Origin: Candidatus Heimdallarchaeota archaeon B3_Heim
GTDB taxonomy: Archaea > Asgardarchaeota > Heimdallarchaeia > Hodarchaeales > Hodarchaeaceae
DNA: 64,000 bases
Assembly: GCA_003144275.1 (NCBI GenBank)
Contig: NJBF01000013.1
Location: 1 to 64,000 of the forward strand
Direction: 5' to 3'
The position numbers were made by a program, and so were the translations under genes. Below are positions 34,098-43,422 of the stretch, piece by piece. The stretch's first letter is position 1. Every line of letters begins with the position of its first letter. A model generated the notes under the pieces. The model had not been told where the DNA came from. It ran no database searches and saw only the letters and a list, made by a program, of their open reading frames with translations.

Positions 34098-36539
34098 ATG
34101 AATATGAAAAAGAATGATTGGTCTTATTCGTTAAAGAAAGGGATATTCCCCTTATTAATGATTTTTATTATAATTGGTTCGATAACTTCATTATCGACTG
34201 CTACTCCCACGGAAATTAACTCTCCCCAGGGTGTAACTCTTAATATTTTGACGCGTCACTCATCAGAACTGTTCCAAACATTTAAAACAGCTTTTCTCGC
34301 CTCTGATCTTGCTACAGCTGCAGATGTTGACAATGTTATTTTTTATCAATATCTAGAGGGCGCTTGGGTAACTGCAGCACAAACAGGAACAATGGATATA
34401 GGTTGGGGTGGTGGTCCAACACTCTTTGACAATCTTGTGAGTTTTGATCTGGTAGATAAGATGAATGATAGCGGTGTAATAACGGAAGTTGCTACTATTC
34501 CTGAAGAGGTTGCAGGAGCAGCAATGAAACGGTATGACGCTGAAGATGATCTTATATGGACAGGTGCAGCAATTTCTTCTTTCGGTTTCACCATAAACAA
34601 AGATGTTTTGGACTCGAAAGAATTACCCTATCCTAAGACGTGGACGCAATTACTCCGACCTGAATATTTTTCACAGGTAGCCCCACTTATAGCAATGGGA
34701 AATTCACCTGATACTACATCTAATACCAAAATTTACGAAATTATTCTTCAGAAATTTGGTTGGGATCTCGGATGGGGAATTTTAACAGCAATGGCTGGAA
34801 ATTCAGTTATTAAACATGGTTCAACAGAAGTCTTAACAGCAGTTACAAACGGTGAAGTAGGTATTGGTATGACAATTGACTTCTATGGATACGGTGCTCA
34901 ATTATCAAATCCAGCTTGCGAATATATCATTCCTGAGCAACAATCAATAGTTAATGCTGACCCCATATGTTTAATTAAAGGGGCTAGTCCCACTAAACGA
35001 GATGCCGCGAATGCTTTCATAGAGTTTGTTTTGTCTGATGACGGACAGGGATTATGGCTTTCAAGTAATATCAATCGTATACCGATAAAACAAAGTGCTT
35101 TTGATACACCAATAGGAGCAACCCGTCCAGATCTTTACAACGCATATAATATCACGATTACTAATGTTGGTATAGATTTTGATGATAATCTAGCAGCATC
35201 CTATCATGGTACTTTATTGTACTATTTCCAAGCAGCAATTACTGATGCTCATTCAGAGCTTACGAGTGCCTGGAGCTCTATTGTAACAGCATGGAAAAAC
35301 AGTGGAACATCAAGTACTCCACGAATTCAAGAATATAATTTAACTGAATGGATTCAGAATTTAGGAGCTCCACTTGTTGATATGGCTACTGCACAGGCAT
35401 ACTCGAACGATTTGGAAGCGGGAGGTCCGCCTCGTACAGGGAATAAGAGTGTGTGGACAGCCGCAATTAAAACCCAGTATGGTGTTTTAGAGACTGCCTC
35501 TCTGTCGGCCGCAGAATCTGTTGATTCTACGAATCCACAAATTTCAAATGTACTAGTATCAGCCTTTGATAATGATTCAGCTACAATTACATGGAGTACA
35601 GATGAACCCACGACAACTACCATGAATTATGGATTAACAACAAATCTGGGATTAACCTATTCTAATGAAGAAAATATCCTCGCGTTTAAAGATCTTCCAG
35701 TAACAAATCACGTTGTTGATCTCAAAGATCTAGTTTCTGGTGGCGAATATTATTTTGAAGTATCTGCCAAAGACCTCAGTGGGAATTTCCTATCAGATGA
35801 TAATAGTGGTTCCTTTTATACTTTCACATTGGTCGATACTGCTGCTCCAGTAATTTCATCGATAACTGCTTCACCTCAAAATGATTCAGCGATAATTTCA
35901 TGGCAAACGGATGAATTTTGTGATTCTAGAGTTAATTATGGCACAACTGACGTGTCGCTAACGGAGACAGTATTTAATGACATTGAAGTATTGTCGCATC
36001 ACTTAGTTTTGCTGGGATTAGTTCCGTTAACGACCTACTATTTCGAGATAAATTCTTCTGATGGAGTCTTTTTCACTGTTGATGACAATGATAGTAATTC
36101 CTATTCTTTCTCAACATCTGAAACTCGGGATTTAACTGCTCCAGTGATTTCAGATTTTGAAGTAAATACAACCCTAACTTCTGCTACCATCTCGTTCACG
36201 ACAGATGAAGCAAGTACAGTTGTCATTCACTATGGAGTAGGTAGCCCAACAGATTCCGTAAGTGTAACTATTTTAAGTAGTAGTCATGAAATTATAATCT
36301 CAGGACTGACAGCTGACACCACTTATGTTTACTATATCGAAATAGCCGATGCTTTCGATAATAGTGGTCGTTTCCCAGTAGCAGGTAACAACGAATTTAC
36401 CACTGATGCAGAGGATGTAGAAACTACTACAACTACAACTACACGTGACGCAATACCTGGTTTTGATTACCTTAGTGTCTTCTTAGCGATTCAATTTTTA
36501 TTTGGAGTAATCATACTATCAAGGAAACGAAATCGTTAG
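34098..36539 (+). CDS. ABC transporter substrate-binding protein with three fibronectin-like domains and PGF-type anchor
   Basis: The 813-residue protein has a signal sequence (about 15-36). A type-2 periplasmic-binding domain of the Fe3+/thiamine group (about 45-380) includes the conserved LDSKELPYPKTWTQLL and an EVGIGMTIDFYGY strand. Three fibronectin III-like domains follow (about 480-575, 580-675, 685-765), each with a SATITW-TDE-x-x-x-x-x-x-x-YG phrase. A Thr run, IPGF, one helix and a basic tail end it. No lipobox cysteine is seen, so anchoring is by the C-terminal helix. It precedes the permease gene in the same direction. Confidence 0.85.
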   Translation: MNMKKNDWSYSLKKGIFPLLMIFIIIGSITSLSTATPTEINSPQGVTLNILTRHSSELFQTFKTAFLASDLATAADVDNVIFYQYLEGAWVTAAQTGTMDIGWGGGPTLFDNLVSFDLVDKMNDSGVITEVATIPEEVAGAAMKRYDAEDDLIWTGAAISSFGFTINKDVLDSKELPYPKTWTQLLRPEYFSQVAPLIAMGNSPDTTSNTKIYEIILQKFGWDLGWGILTAMAGNSVIKHGSTEVLTAVTNGEVGIGMTIDFYGYGAQLSNPACEYIIPEQQSIVNADPICLIKGASPTKRDAANAFIEFVLSDDGQGLWLSSNINRIPIKQSAFDTPIGATRPDLYNAYNITITNVGIDFDDNLAASYHGTLLYYFQAAITDAHSELTSAWSSIVTAWKNSGTSSTPRIQEYNLTEWIQNLGAPLVDMATAQAYSNDLEAGGPPRTGNKSVWTAAIKTQYGVLETASLSAAESVDSTNPQISNVLVSAFDNDSATITWSTDEPTTTTMNYGLTTNLGLTYSNEENILAFKDLPVTNHVVDLKDLVSGGEYYFEVSAKDLSGNFLSDDNSGSFYTFTLVDTAAPVISSITASPQNDSAIISWQTDEFCDSRVNYGTTDVSLTETVFNDIEVLSHHLVLLGLVPLTTYYFEINSSDGVFFTVDDNDSNSYSFSTSETRDLTAPVISDFEVNTTLTSATISFTTDEASTVVIHYGVGSPTDSVSVTILSSSHEIIISGLTADTTYVYYIEIADAFDNSGRFPVAGNNEFTTDAEDVETTTTTTTRDAIPGFDYLSVFLAIQFLFGVIILSRKRNR

Positions 36540-36566
36540 GGGCAAAGTTCCCCCTTCTTTTTTCAT
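36537..36566 (+). terminator. Possible attenuator between the binding protein and permease genes
   Basis: A short GGGG/CCCC hairpin just after the stop codon is followed by a T-rich run (TTCTTTTTT). It could reduce read-through into the permease, allowing more binding protein than permease. Confidence 0.45.
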
Positions 36567-36595
36567 AGAAATTTATGTTGAATGAGAGGTTCATG

Positions 36596-39370
36596 ATGGT
36601 TTTCCGCACAAAAAATAGAATTAAAACAGATCTTGATAAATTATCACTCTTTTTTTTATCAGTTGTTGTAATTTTCTTCTTTTTCTTCCTTGTAATTCCT
36701 ATATTTGCCATTATATCATCTGCATTCCTAATTAATGGTGAAATATCATTTGATTATTTTGTAGGAGTGTTTAAAAATCCACTTTATTTCGAATTGGAGA
36801 TTGGTAGCTTCCTTTTTCTAACTGGATTTATATTAGCAATTCTATTCTCCTCGAAATTTGTTAAGATTTACAGAGAGGAGAAGAATCTTTCGTTTTATAT
36901 TCCTACTCTGATTTATCTATTTGTAGCAATTGCATTCTGTACATTGTTTTCTATGGAATTAGAAACCGTTTTGGAATTTTTATTTGGATTAATTTTGGGA
37001 TTATTGTTTATATCCATTGGAGTCATCAGTAATAAGCTTTTAAAGGAAAAATTCGATGATTACTTCCTTACAAATGCTGTAAGAACGCAATTACTATATA
37101 TTTTACTATTGCCAGTTATTGCCTTCATTATTTGGGTGTTTTTCTCTGCAATTATCCAAGTAATGGAATTAACAGCATCATTCGACGAATCATTCAACAT
37201 CTATTTTTCTATGATTTTAATTATTGTGTTAGGAATCGTTTTTTCATTTTATTATAGTAGACAATTTTCAAAATCTTTAAAATCCTCCCAATTTCTTAAA
37301 CCTTTCATTTGGTTAACAAGTACCTGTTTATTCGTCATTGCACCCTTCTTATTGTCGAATGCTGACATTATTATATCTGGGTGGGAAATCAAGATATTTC
37401 AAAAAATCCCAGATCCAACTTATGGTTATGTTATCAAGATTTCGGGTTTAGATGCTTCAATATTGGTTAATACACTTTTTGTAGCCATTTCCACTACGAT
37501 AGTCTCGGCTGGACTTGGTGTATTCTTTGCTTTCGTTATTGCACGATATGAATTCTTTGGAAAATCCATTTTACGGATTCTTCTACTTATTCCGCTTGTT
37601 GTTCCACCATTTATTGGAGCAATAGGAATAAGACGCATGTTAGCACATCCTCGGGGATCTTCCTTCTTTAATAGATTATTTTATGACACTATTCCATTTT
37701 TAAATTATCCGATAATTCTAGAGGGGCTAACAGCGGTTATTCTTGTGCAATCGGTACATTTTTACACACTAGTGTATCTTAATAGTCTTTCTGCCTTTCA
37801 AAATATTGACCCTTCGTTAGAGGAACAAGCAGAGAACTTTGGAGCAAAGGGTAGAAGAATCTTTAGAACCGTAACTCTACCACTAGCTTCACCTGGTATT
37901 GCTGCAGGGGCAATCTTGACTTTCATTCTAAGTATAGAAGATCTTGGAACACCATTAATCTTTTCTGGAGATACTCAAATAGAAAATTTACTTACTACAC
38001 GAGTGTTTCGCATGTGGATGGATGCTCGAGGTACTTTACAAGGTGATGGTCTTGCACTTGCAGTTATTCTTTTTGTGATAGCGATGGCAGGTTTTACCTT
38101 AATTCGACGTTACGTAGGAATACGAGAATACGCAATGATTAGCAAAGGTGGAACATTTAATCCTAGAACACGAAAAATTTCCAAACGAGCCACAATTATG
38201 ATCTGGCTTAGTACAATACTTCTAATGTTCTTTGCACTTATGCCTCATGTCGGAACTTTCTTACTCTCAGTTTCTGATAACTTCACATGGACTCCGACAA
38301 ATCCCGAACACCTTTTTCCAACAGCTATGTCATTTAAACTCTTATCGCCCGATATTGGCGACATTATACGGATTGTAGCAATTCCAATGATCTGGATCGT
38401 GGTCTGGCTCGGTTTCCTTGTTTTCTACAAGTTTTTCAAAAATCGTATCAGATTTCCTGATTCTGAAAAAAATCCATTAACAGCATATGGCTTAATATCT
38501 GGAGCCGCTTTCCTCCCAATGTTGAGTGTTTTTATTTTACCGAATGAACTTGATATCTTTGGCTTCTTTTTACCTATCAATAAAGGTATTGGAACAGTTG
38601 TAACTGATATTATTGGTGGGATAGGAGAATTTCTTCATATTGAAGCGATTCAATATATAGGAGTAGTAGGAGGATTTAGTGATGTCATTCAGAGAACAAC
38701 CATTTACGCTATCTTTGCTATAATTCTAATAATCATATTTGGAATTGCTGCAGCTTTTGTTTTAGCTAGGAAACATTTTCCAGGAAAATATTGGTTTGAT
38801 ACAATGGTTACCTCTCCAATCGCAATCCCAGGCATCATAATAGGATTTGGTTTATTTAGTTTTTACCTTCCTGTCCTCGTCGACTTATTTGGGGCAAATA
38901 TCCAAAGTGATGAAATAATTCCTGGATTCTATATGGTTAATTTCCTCCTAGTTGCAAGTTTCACCGTCCGCCGCTTTCCATTTACGGTAAGAGCTGCATA
39001 TGCAGGACTACAACAGACACATGAAACCTTTGAGGAAGCATCAAAGAATCTAGGTGCATCAAATATCCGTACACTTATGAAAATAACAATCCCCTTGATT
39101 GCGATAAGTGTAATAGCAGGTGCGATGATGTCATTTGTATACTCATTAGGAGAAGTTAGTACATCTCTAATCTTACTAGCCTTTGAAGAACAGGCCACAA
39201 TCCCTTGGATGATCAATGAAAAGTTTAGAGATCCGCTACCTGTTGCTGGAGTACTGGGAATGAATCAGGCTGCTGCTCTAGGGATGCTTCTAGTAATTCT
39301 GCAAGTTATCATTATAACTATTGCAAACCAAATCCTTAAACGGCGTGGAAGTGCTCTAACAGGGCTATAA
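36596..39370 (+). CDS. Fused two-domain ABC transporter permease (FbpB/ThiP type)
   Basis: The protein of about 924 residues has around 16-18 hydrophobic helices and two copies of the binding-protein-dependent transport fold. Both EAA loops are visible: LEEQAENFGAKGRRIFRTVTLP and FEEASKNLGASNIRTLMKITIP. The N-terminal ~250 residues add extra helices beyond the usual fused permease. ATG codons occur at 36575, 36593 and 36596. GAGAGG (36584-36589) has the best spacing to 36596. It pairs with the binding protein upstream and probably the ATPase at 30.6 kb. The substrate may be a metal or a small organic cofactor. Confidence 0.88.
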   Translation: MVFRTKNRIKTDLDKLSLFFLSVVVIFFFFFLVIPIFAIISSAFLINGEISFDYFVGVFKNPLYFELEIGSFLFLTGFILAILFSSKFVKIYREEKNLSFYIPTLIYLFVAIAFCTLFSMELETVLEFLFGLILGLLFISIGVISNKLLKEKFDDYFLTNAVRTQLLYILLLPVIAFIIWVFFSAIIQVMELTASFDESFNIYFSMILIIVLGIVFSFYYSRQFSKSLKSSQFLKPFIWLTSTCLFVIAPFLLSNADIIISGWEIKIFQKIPDPTYGYVIKISGLDASILVNTLFVAISTTIVSAGLGVFFAFVIARYEFFGKSILRILLLIPLVVPPFIGAIGIRRMLAHPRGSSFFNRLFYDTIPFLNYPIILEGLTAVILVQSVHFYTLVYLNSLSAFQNIDPSLEEQAENFGAKGRRIFRTVTLPLASPGIAAGAILTFILSIEDLGTPLIFSGDTQIENLLTTRVFRMWMDARGTLQGDGLALAVILFVIAMAGFTLIRRYVGIREYAMISKGGTFNPRTRKISKRATIMIWLSTILLMFFALMPHVGTFLLSVSDNFTWTPTNPEHLFPTAMSFKLLSPDIGDIIRIVAIPMIWIVVWLGFLVFYKFFKNRIRFPDSEKNPLTAYGLISGAAFLPMLSVFILPNELDIFGFFLPINKGIGTVVTDIIGGIGEFLHIEAIQYIGVVGGFSDVIQRTTIYAIFAIILIIIFGIAAAFVLARKHFPGKYWFDTMVTSPIAIPGIIIGFGLFSFYLPVLVDLFGANIQSDEIIPGFYMVNFLLVASFTVRRFPFTVRAAYAGLQQTHETFEEASKNLGASNIRTLMKITIPLIAISVIAGAMMSFVYSLGEVSTSLILLAFEEQATIPWMINEKFRDPLPVAGVLGMNQAAALGMLLVILQVIIITIANQILKRRGSALTGL

Positions 39371-39521
39371 AGAGGGTTTTTCTTCTCCCTCCACTCCTTC
39401 TTATTTTTTTTATAAATCGGGTGTTTGGCTTTTTCTTTCAATATCAAATGAATAAATTATTCAGCTTGTTCTATCATAGATTTCACAATGAAAAAGTCCC
39501 GATGAGGCACCCCAAAGGGAT

Positions 39522-39581
39522 TTATAGGTAAGATCTCGAAGAATTTTCGAACAAAAATGTCAACGAAAATCTTACCTATAA
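39522..39581 (+). promoter_or_regulatory. Fold-back hairpin across the transposase start codon
   Basis: A perfect 13-bp inverted repeat, TTATAGGTAAGAT (39522-39534) and ATCTTACCTATAA (39569-39581), encloses the ATG at 39557. A nested 5-bp stem (TCGAA/TTCGA) lies inside it. The TATA-like TTTATAGG in the left arm would start transcripts after that arm. Only read-through RNA would then fold and hide the start. Confidence 0.6.
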
Positions 39582-40753
39582 GGAAACACATTCACGATTG
39601 CTTAAAAAACTTTCCGTGGACTTCTGATACGCAATTCAAAGCCATCTGGACCTACGTAGATCACCAACTGGCAGGACGAGGGAGAGGACGACAGGCGTTG
39701 CTAAGGGCAGGAATGACTGATTTCAGCGATCGAAGCCTAGAGTATCAACTCCGACAAGCGAACTACTATCTGAAACTCCTGAATGAAGAGGTGCAGACAC
39801 GTTCCATAAATATCGATCGTAGACGAATTCATCAGCTCAGTCTTGATGATACCATGAACCAGCGTTTCGGGAAAAGTGTCTATGGAGCCGCCCATCAGTA
39901 TAATCACAGCCAAGGAAATGTGTGTCATGGGCAAACGTTAGTCGACCTCGTGCGTAGTACGGATCATGTCTTGGGGGTCAAGTTTCAACCTTATTTACCG
40001 AAGAAATACCTCCAACGAGCTAATGGGTCGTTAGATGACTTCGAAACAAAAATTGAACAGGCTTACCAGCTATTAGAAAAAGAAATTTGGCAACTCCGTC
40101 ATCAGGGACTACCTCTGACAAAAATATGGACATCCATGGACTGCTGGTATGCTTGTGAGAAGCTAACTACATTTGTACGTCAAACGGGGACAAATTTTGT
40201 GCAAGGAATAAGAAAAAATACCCTCTGCCACTGGTTTGGGCAGACTGCGCGGCTTGACCAAATCTTCAATCAGCATGACAAGTGGTACTATCGGACTGAC
40301 ACTCATTCGGGAAAAAAAACCTTTTTTCAGGAGAAAACGCTCAACCTGGTCAAATACGGACGCTGTAAGGTGTTTGCTGTTCGTAGAGGGGATGAAGTAC
40401 GAATTCGTTATTATGCCACGAATGTTCTCAAACTCACGATTAACCGGTTGTTAGAGCGGTTAAAGGTTCACTGGCGGGTAGAAACCATGCATCTAGATTT
40501 GAAAGAGCGTTTTCACTTAAATGGTTGTAATTCAGGGAAGGATGTACTGAATCTCATCCACTGGCGACTGTGTTACTTGGTTTACTTTCTTTTTTGCCAA
40601 TACCAACATCTACTCCATCGAAATGGTGAAAAGATTTCCCTCACTCGTCTTCTCTTTCATTATCAGTATCAATACGATGAGGAACGTGCTCAACGCTATT
40701 TTTCCACTCCTTTTCGTCGTTTAAAACTTCAACAGCTTCTTGTGACATCTTGA
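39557..40753 (+). CDS. DDE transposase of the insertion sequence
   Basis: The 398-residue transposase has an IS4/IS701-like RNase-H fold. The first Asp is in LSLDDTMNQRFGK with the following YGAAHQYNHSQG segment. The second is in KIWTSMDCWYACE. The Glu is in HWRVETMHLDLKERFHLNG, the Y-(2)-R-(3)-E-(6)-K type region. The sequence is richer in G and C than its neighbours. The frame is intact and the stop codon touches the right inverted repeat. Confidence 0.9.
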   Translation: MSTKILPIRKHIHDCLKNFPWTSDTQFKAIWTYVDHQLAGRGRGRQALLRAGMTDFSDRSLEYQLRQANYYLKLLNEEVQTRSINIDRRRIHQLSLDDTMNQRFGKSVYGAAHQYNHSQGNVCHGQTLVDLVRSTDHVLGVKFQPYLPKKYLQRANGSLDDFETKIEQAYQLLEKEIWQLRHQGLPLTKIWTSMDCWYACEKLTTFVRQTGTNFVQGIRKNTLCHWFGQTARLDQIFNQHDKWYYRTDTHSGKKTFFQEKTLNLVKYGRCKVFAVRRGDEVRIRYYATNVLKLTINRLLERLKVHWRVETMHLDLKERFHLNGCNSGKDVLNLIHWRLCYLVYFLFCQYQHLLHRNGEKISLTRLLFHYQYQYDEERAQRYFSTPFRRLKLQQLLVTS

Positions 40754-40842
40754 TGTGAAATCAATGCTATTTCTGTTTATCATATTCCCTCTAATTCTTT
40801 TAACCACTAAGAACTCATTAAATCGATTTATTTTCCTTGAGA

Positions 40843-41862
40843 TCAGTGATTTGGAATAAATTCTTCTTTCAAGAACTTAATAAGATCACTAACAGTTATA
40901 AAGGTTTTATCTGCAAAAAATGAGGTAAAAGGACTATAATTCTCTGCAGGAAAAACAGCGAACACATATTTATTATTTCTAAATCCATAAGCCTGTTCAT
41001 TGACAACCCCAGAGGAATGGACAATTTCGGGGTAAAAAATAACCACCATTGTACCTTGATCAATAAGCTGAAAATCACGATACACAGTTTGATAGAAATC
41101 ATAAACTCGTATATCTTCGGGTATGTCCAGATGTACTTTTTCAAGTTCCATTGTTCCCGGATCGAATACAACAAATCCTAAATCCCGTAGTTCTTGAGCT
41201 AAGACTTCAATTTCTTTTTTTTTTTCCTCGTCCTTAATATGAGTCATTGGATATGATAGATATACTTTCTCGCTTGTCTCATGTTCGAATATTAGACGAT
41301 ATAGGGTTGTTGGAGGTTGACGTCGTGCAACAATGTAGAAGGGCTTTTTCAAAGATTCAGCCATAAGTTTAGTTATAAAAGCTTCTTCTTCCTGCCAAAT
41401 ACCTAACTGTAATCGATTATTCATCCCACCCCAAAGAGGATTAGCTTCGAGAGTATCATAAATATCATTAATCACATTAATAACGGTAATAAATATATCT
41501 GGTTTTAGTTTGGTTAAATAAAAGAAATCCCACCCAGACATGAGATGTTCACGCCAGCGGAATGTAGCATGAGTATTTATTATGATAGCCACATCTTTTT
41601 CACTTTTTTCATGATCTTCGACTTCTCTAAGAATTCTTTCAAATACAGTTGATCTTAATGCCTGTAATGTTGGAGGGGATAAATCAAGCATCTTTTCTCG
41701 TTTAACATCCATTCTCAGCTCTTTTGCTGTACCCCACATCATTCTATTAGTGTTCATAATAATGATTTTCTTCTTGGGATGATGTTTTTTGACATACTTT
41801 TCCATGTCTCTTATGGCATCAGATCTTCCTGACCCACTGATTCCGCTTATAATTACTCGCAT
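40843..41862 (-). CDS. AdkA-like P-loop kinase domain fused to a nucleoside deoxyribosyltransferase-like domain
   Basis: Residues 1-195 resemble archaeal adenylate-kinase-type P-loop proteins: MRVIISGISGSGRSD, then KIIIMNTNRMMW and a following ATP-binding fold. The Walker A lysine is replaced by Arg (GSGRS). Residues about 215-335 look like the nucleoside 2-deoxyribosyltransferase/DUF4406 fold: VYLSYPMTH, FVVFDPGTMELEK, YRDFQLIDQGTMVVIFYP and SSGVVNEQAYG. A nucleotide-handling or salvage function is likely but unproven. It is transcribed away from the SerB-like gene. Confidence 0.65.
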   Translation of the reverse strand: MRVIISGISGSGRSDAIRDMEKYVKKHHPKKKIIIMNTNRMMWGTAKELRMDVKREKMLDLSPPTLQALRSTVFERILREVEDHEKSEKDVAIIINTHATFRWREHLMSGWDFFYLTKLKPDIFITVINVINDIYDTLEANPLWGGMNNRLQLGIWQEEEAFITKLMAESLKKPFYIVARRQPPTTLYRLIFEHETSEKVYLSYPMTHIKDEEKKKEIEVLAQELRDLGFVVFDPGTMELEKVHLDIPEDIRVYDFYQTVYRDFQLIDQGTMVVIFYPEIVHSSGVVNEQAYGFRNNKYVFAVFPAENYSPFTSFFADKTFITVSDLIKFLKEEFIPNH

Positions 41863-42024
41863 AAGAATGTCCCTTTTTCTTTAATTGGCACAAGTACTAC
41901 TTCTGAATCTTTATTGTACTGGTACCTTCTTCTTTAGATACTTTTCGGAATTTTTTATTTAATTTTTTCTGGAAAATCAAAAAGATCTAAAGGTACATTT
42001 ATTCTTAATTGACTTGACTAAATC

Positions 42025-42699
42025 ATGACTGTGCGAAATAATCGAATCAGAAACTTTCAAGGATCTTTAATTGCTTTTGATTTTGATGGAACACTAACTA
42101 CAGCAGATTATCGATCTTCATGGCAAGCTGTTCATGAATACTTTGGTACTTGGGCAACTCACGGGAAAACTGCTTTACGACGATTTATTGATGGCGAGAT
42201 CAACTATACAGAGTTTTGTATAGCAGATGCTTACCCTTGGATTAACCAATCTGAATCGGAATATCAAAGAGCTTTAGCTACTATCAAATTAAGAGACGGA
42301 ATTTCCGAACTTCTTACCTTTTTTAAAGAAAACAAATGTATTTTAGTTATTATATCACAAGGCTTGAAAGATCTAGTTGAAAAGGTTGCACACAAATATA
42401 ATTTCAATTTTTGGGTAGCTAATGAATTAATCCGTAAAAAAAATAGAATAACTGGTGATGTAGAGGTAAATGTAGATGTTCTGGATAAAGGGAAAATTCT
42501 CCAATCGCTTCTTGGATCTTATAAAATTCCTCAAAAGAAATCAATAGCAATCGGAGATGCCAGTGCTGATATAGATATGTTCAAGACAGCAAATATATCG
42601 ATCGCAATAGAGCCTAGTTCCAAAAAAGTAGCAGACTGTGCAGATTTTGTTTGTCAATCTGAAGATTTAAGTGAAATCATTACATTTTTTGATATCTAG
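42025..42699 (+). CDS. HAD-superfamily phosphatase, phosphoserine phosphatase (SerB)-like
   Basis: The 224 residues show HAD motifs I (AFDFDGTLT), II (LVIISQGLK), the lysine KGKILQSL (III) and IV (AIGDASADIDMF). The cap domain after motif I resembles SerB/PSP. Phosphoserine or a related small phosphate ester is the likely substrate; exact specificity is not shown. The ATG at 42025 follows a TATA-rich gap and may have a short leader. Confidence 0.88.
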   Translation: MTVRNNRIRNFQGSLIAFDFDGTLTTADYRSSWQAVHEYFGTWATHGKTALRRFIDGEINYTEFCIADAYPWINQSESEYQRALATIKLRDGISELLTFFKENKCILVIISQGLKDLVEKVAHKYNFNFWVANELIRKKNRITGDVEVNVDVLDKGKILQSLLGSYKIPQKKSIAIGDASADIDMFKTANISIAIEPSSKKVADCADFVCQSEDLSEIITFFDI

Positions 42700-42706
42700 C
42701 ACCATC

Positions 42707-43381
42707 CTAGAATTTCCGTACAATAAGCTGATGAAGTATTGCATCAACAGCTCTAAGATCAACTTGATTGGGGGCCAAAAATGCCCCTGCTTCTTCCTCT
42801 CTTTCCTCAGAACCAATATACATGGCTTCGGATAGCTTTCCTCCAATTTCTCTTGGTGGAAGAAACGCTACACCGAAATTTCGATTAGGATGTAGATCTA
42901 GGATATTGGTCATTATTGTATACGAATTCTTATTGTCATAGGCGCGTGTAAGTAAAAAATTTCCTATTTTTTGTACATTTCTCACATGAACCACTTTTAA
43001 ATCAACTCCAGCCCCTAATTTAGAATTTGCAGTTTTCATACGACGGCCTAGATATTGGAAAATGTTAATTCCCCAAATAAGATTAGCTAACGATAACTGA
43101 ATGGATGATGGGGTTGAATAAGCAGGTTTGAGAGCTTAAGATAATTGTAATCCATACGTGTGTATGCTCTTCAAGTCATTATGTATTAATAACTTGTTTA
43201 ATGGTAGATAGGAATATTTCATGACCATAAGGGATGATTCAATAGAACGTAGAGTTTTTTCAAGATTCTCTTTTGATAGAGAAGGTCTAAAACCTAGTTT
43301 TGTAGCAAAAGTCTTTCGCAGAATTTTATGGGCCAGCTCAGCGATAATAATTGGAGGGAATTTGTCTGTTGCTAAACTCAA
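42707..43381 (-). pseudogene. EMAP-domain RNA-binding protein (COG2517-like) interrupted by an in-frame TAA
   Basis: Two small frames, 43136-43381 (81 residues, TTG start) and 42707-43039 (110 residues), are in the same reading frame. They are separated only by one TAA at 43136-43138. The bases between the TAA and the second ATG are open and protein-like. Together they encode about 223 residues: a helical N-terminal domain and a C-terminal EMAP/tRNA-binding OB fold with YTIMTNILDLH, AFLPPREIGGKLSEAMYIG and a final helix. This matches archaeal proteins with a C-terminal EMAP domain. The start lies 41 bases after RadA. A sequencing error, recoding or re-initiation at 43039 are alternatives to decay. 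Confidence 0.6.
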
Positions 43382-43422
43382 TCATACTACCCCTGTATTC
43401 AGGAAAAGAGGAAAAGCACTTT

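Larger units (their letters stand above)
39475..40766 (+). mobile_element. Complete insertion sequence with terminal inverted repeats and 4-bp target duplication (IS701/IS4-like)
   Basis: Left end CATAGATTTCACA (39475-39487) and right end TGTGAAATCAATG (40754-40766) are inverted repeats matching at 12 of 13 positions. CTAT flanks both sides (39471-39474 and 40767-40770), a 4-bp target duplication as reported for IS701-type elements. The 1,292-bp element holds one intact transposase gene and inserted between the ABC permease and the kinase-like gene. Intact ends and frame suggest a recent insertion. Confidence 0.85.

Noticed and set aside
43136..43138. Pyrrolysine or selenocysteine recoding
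   Set aside because: The stop is TAA, which is not used for either residue.
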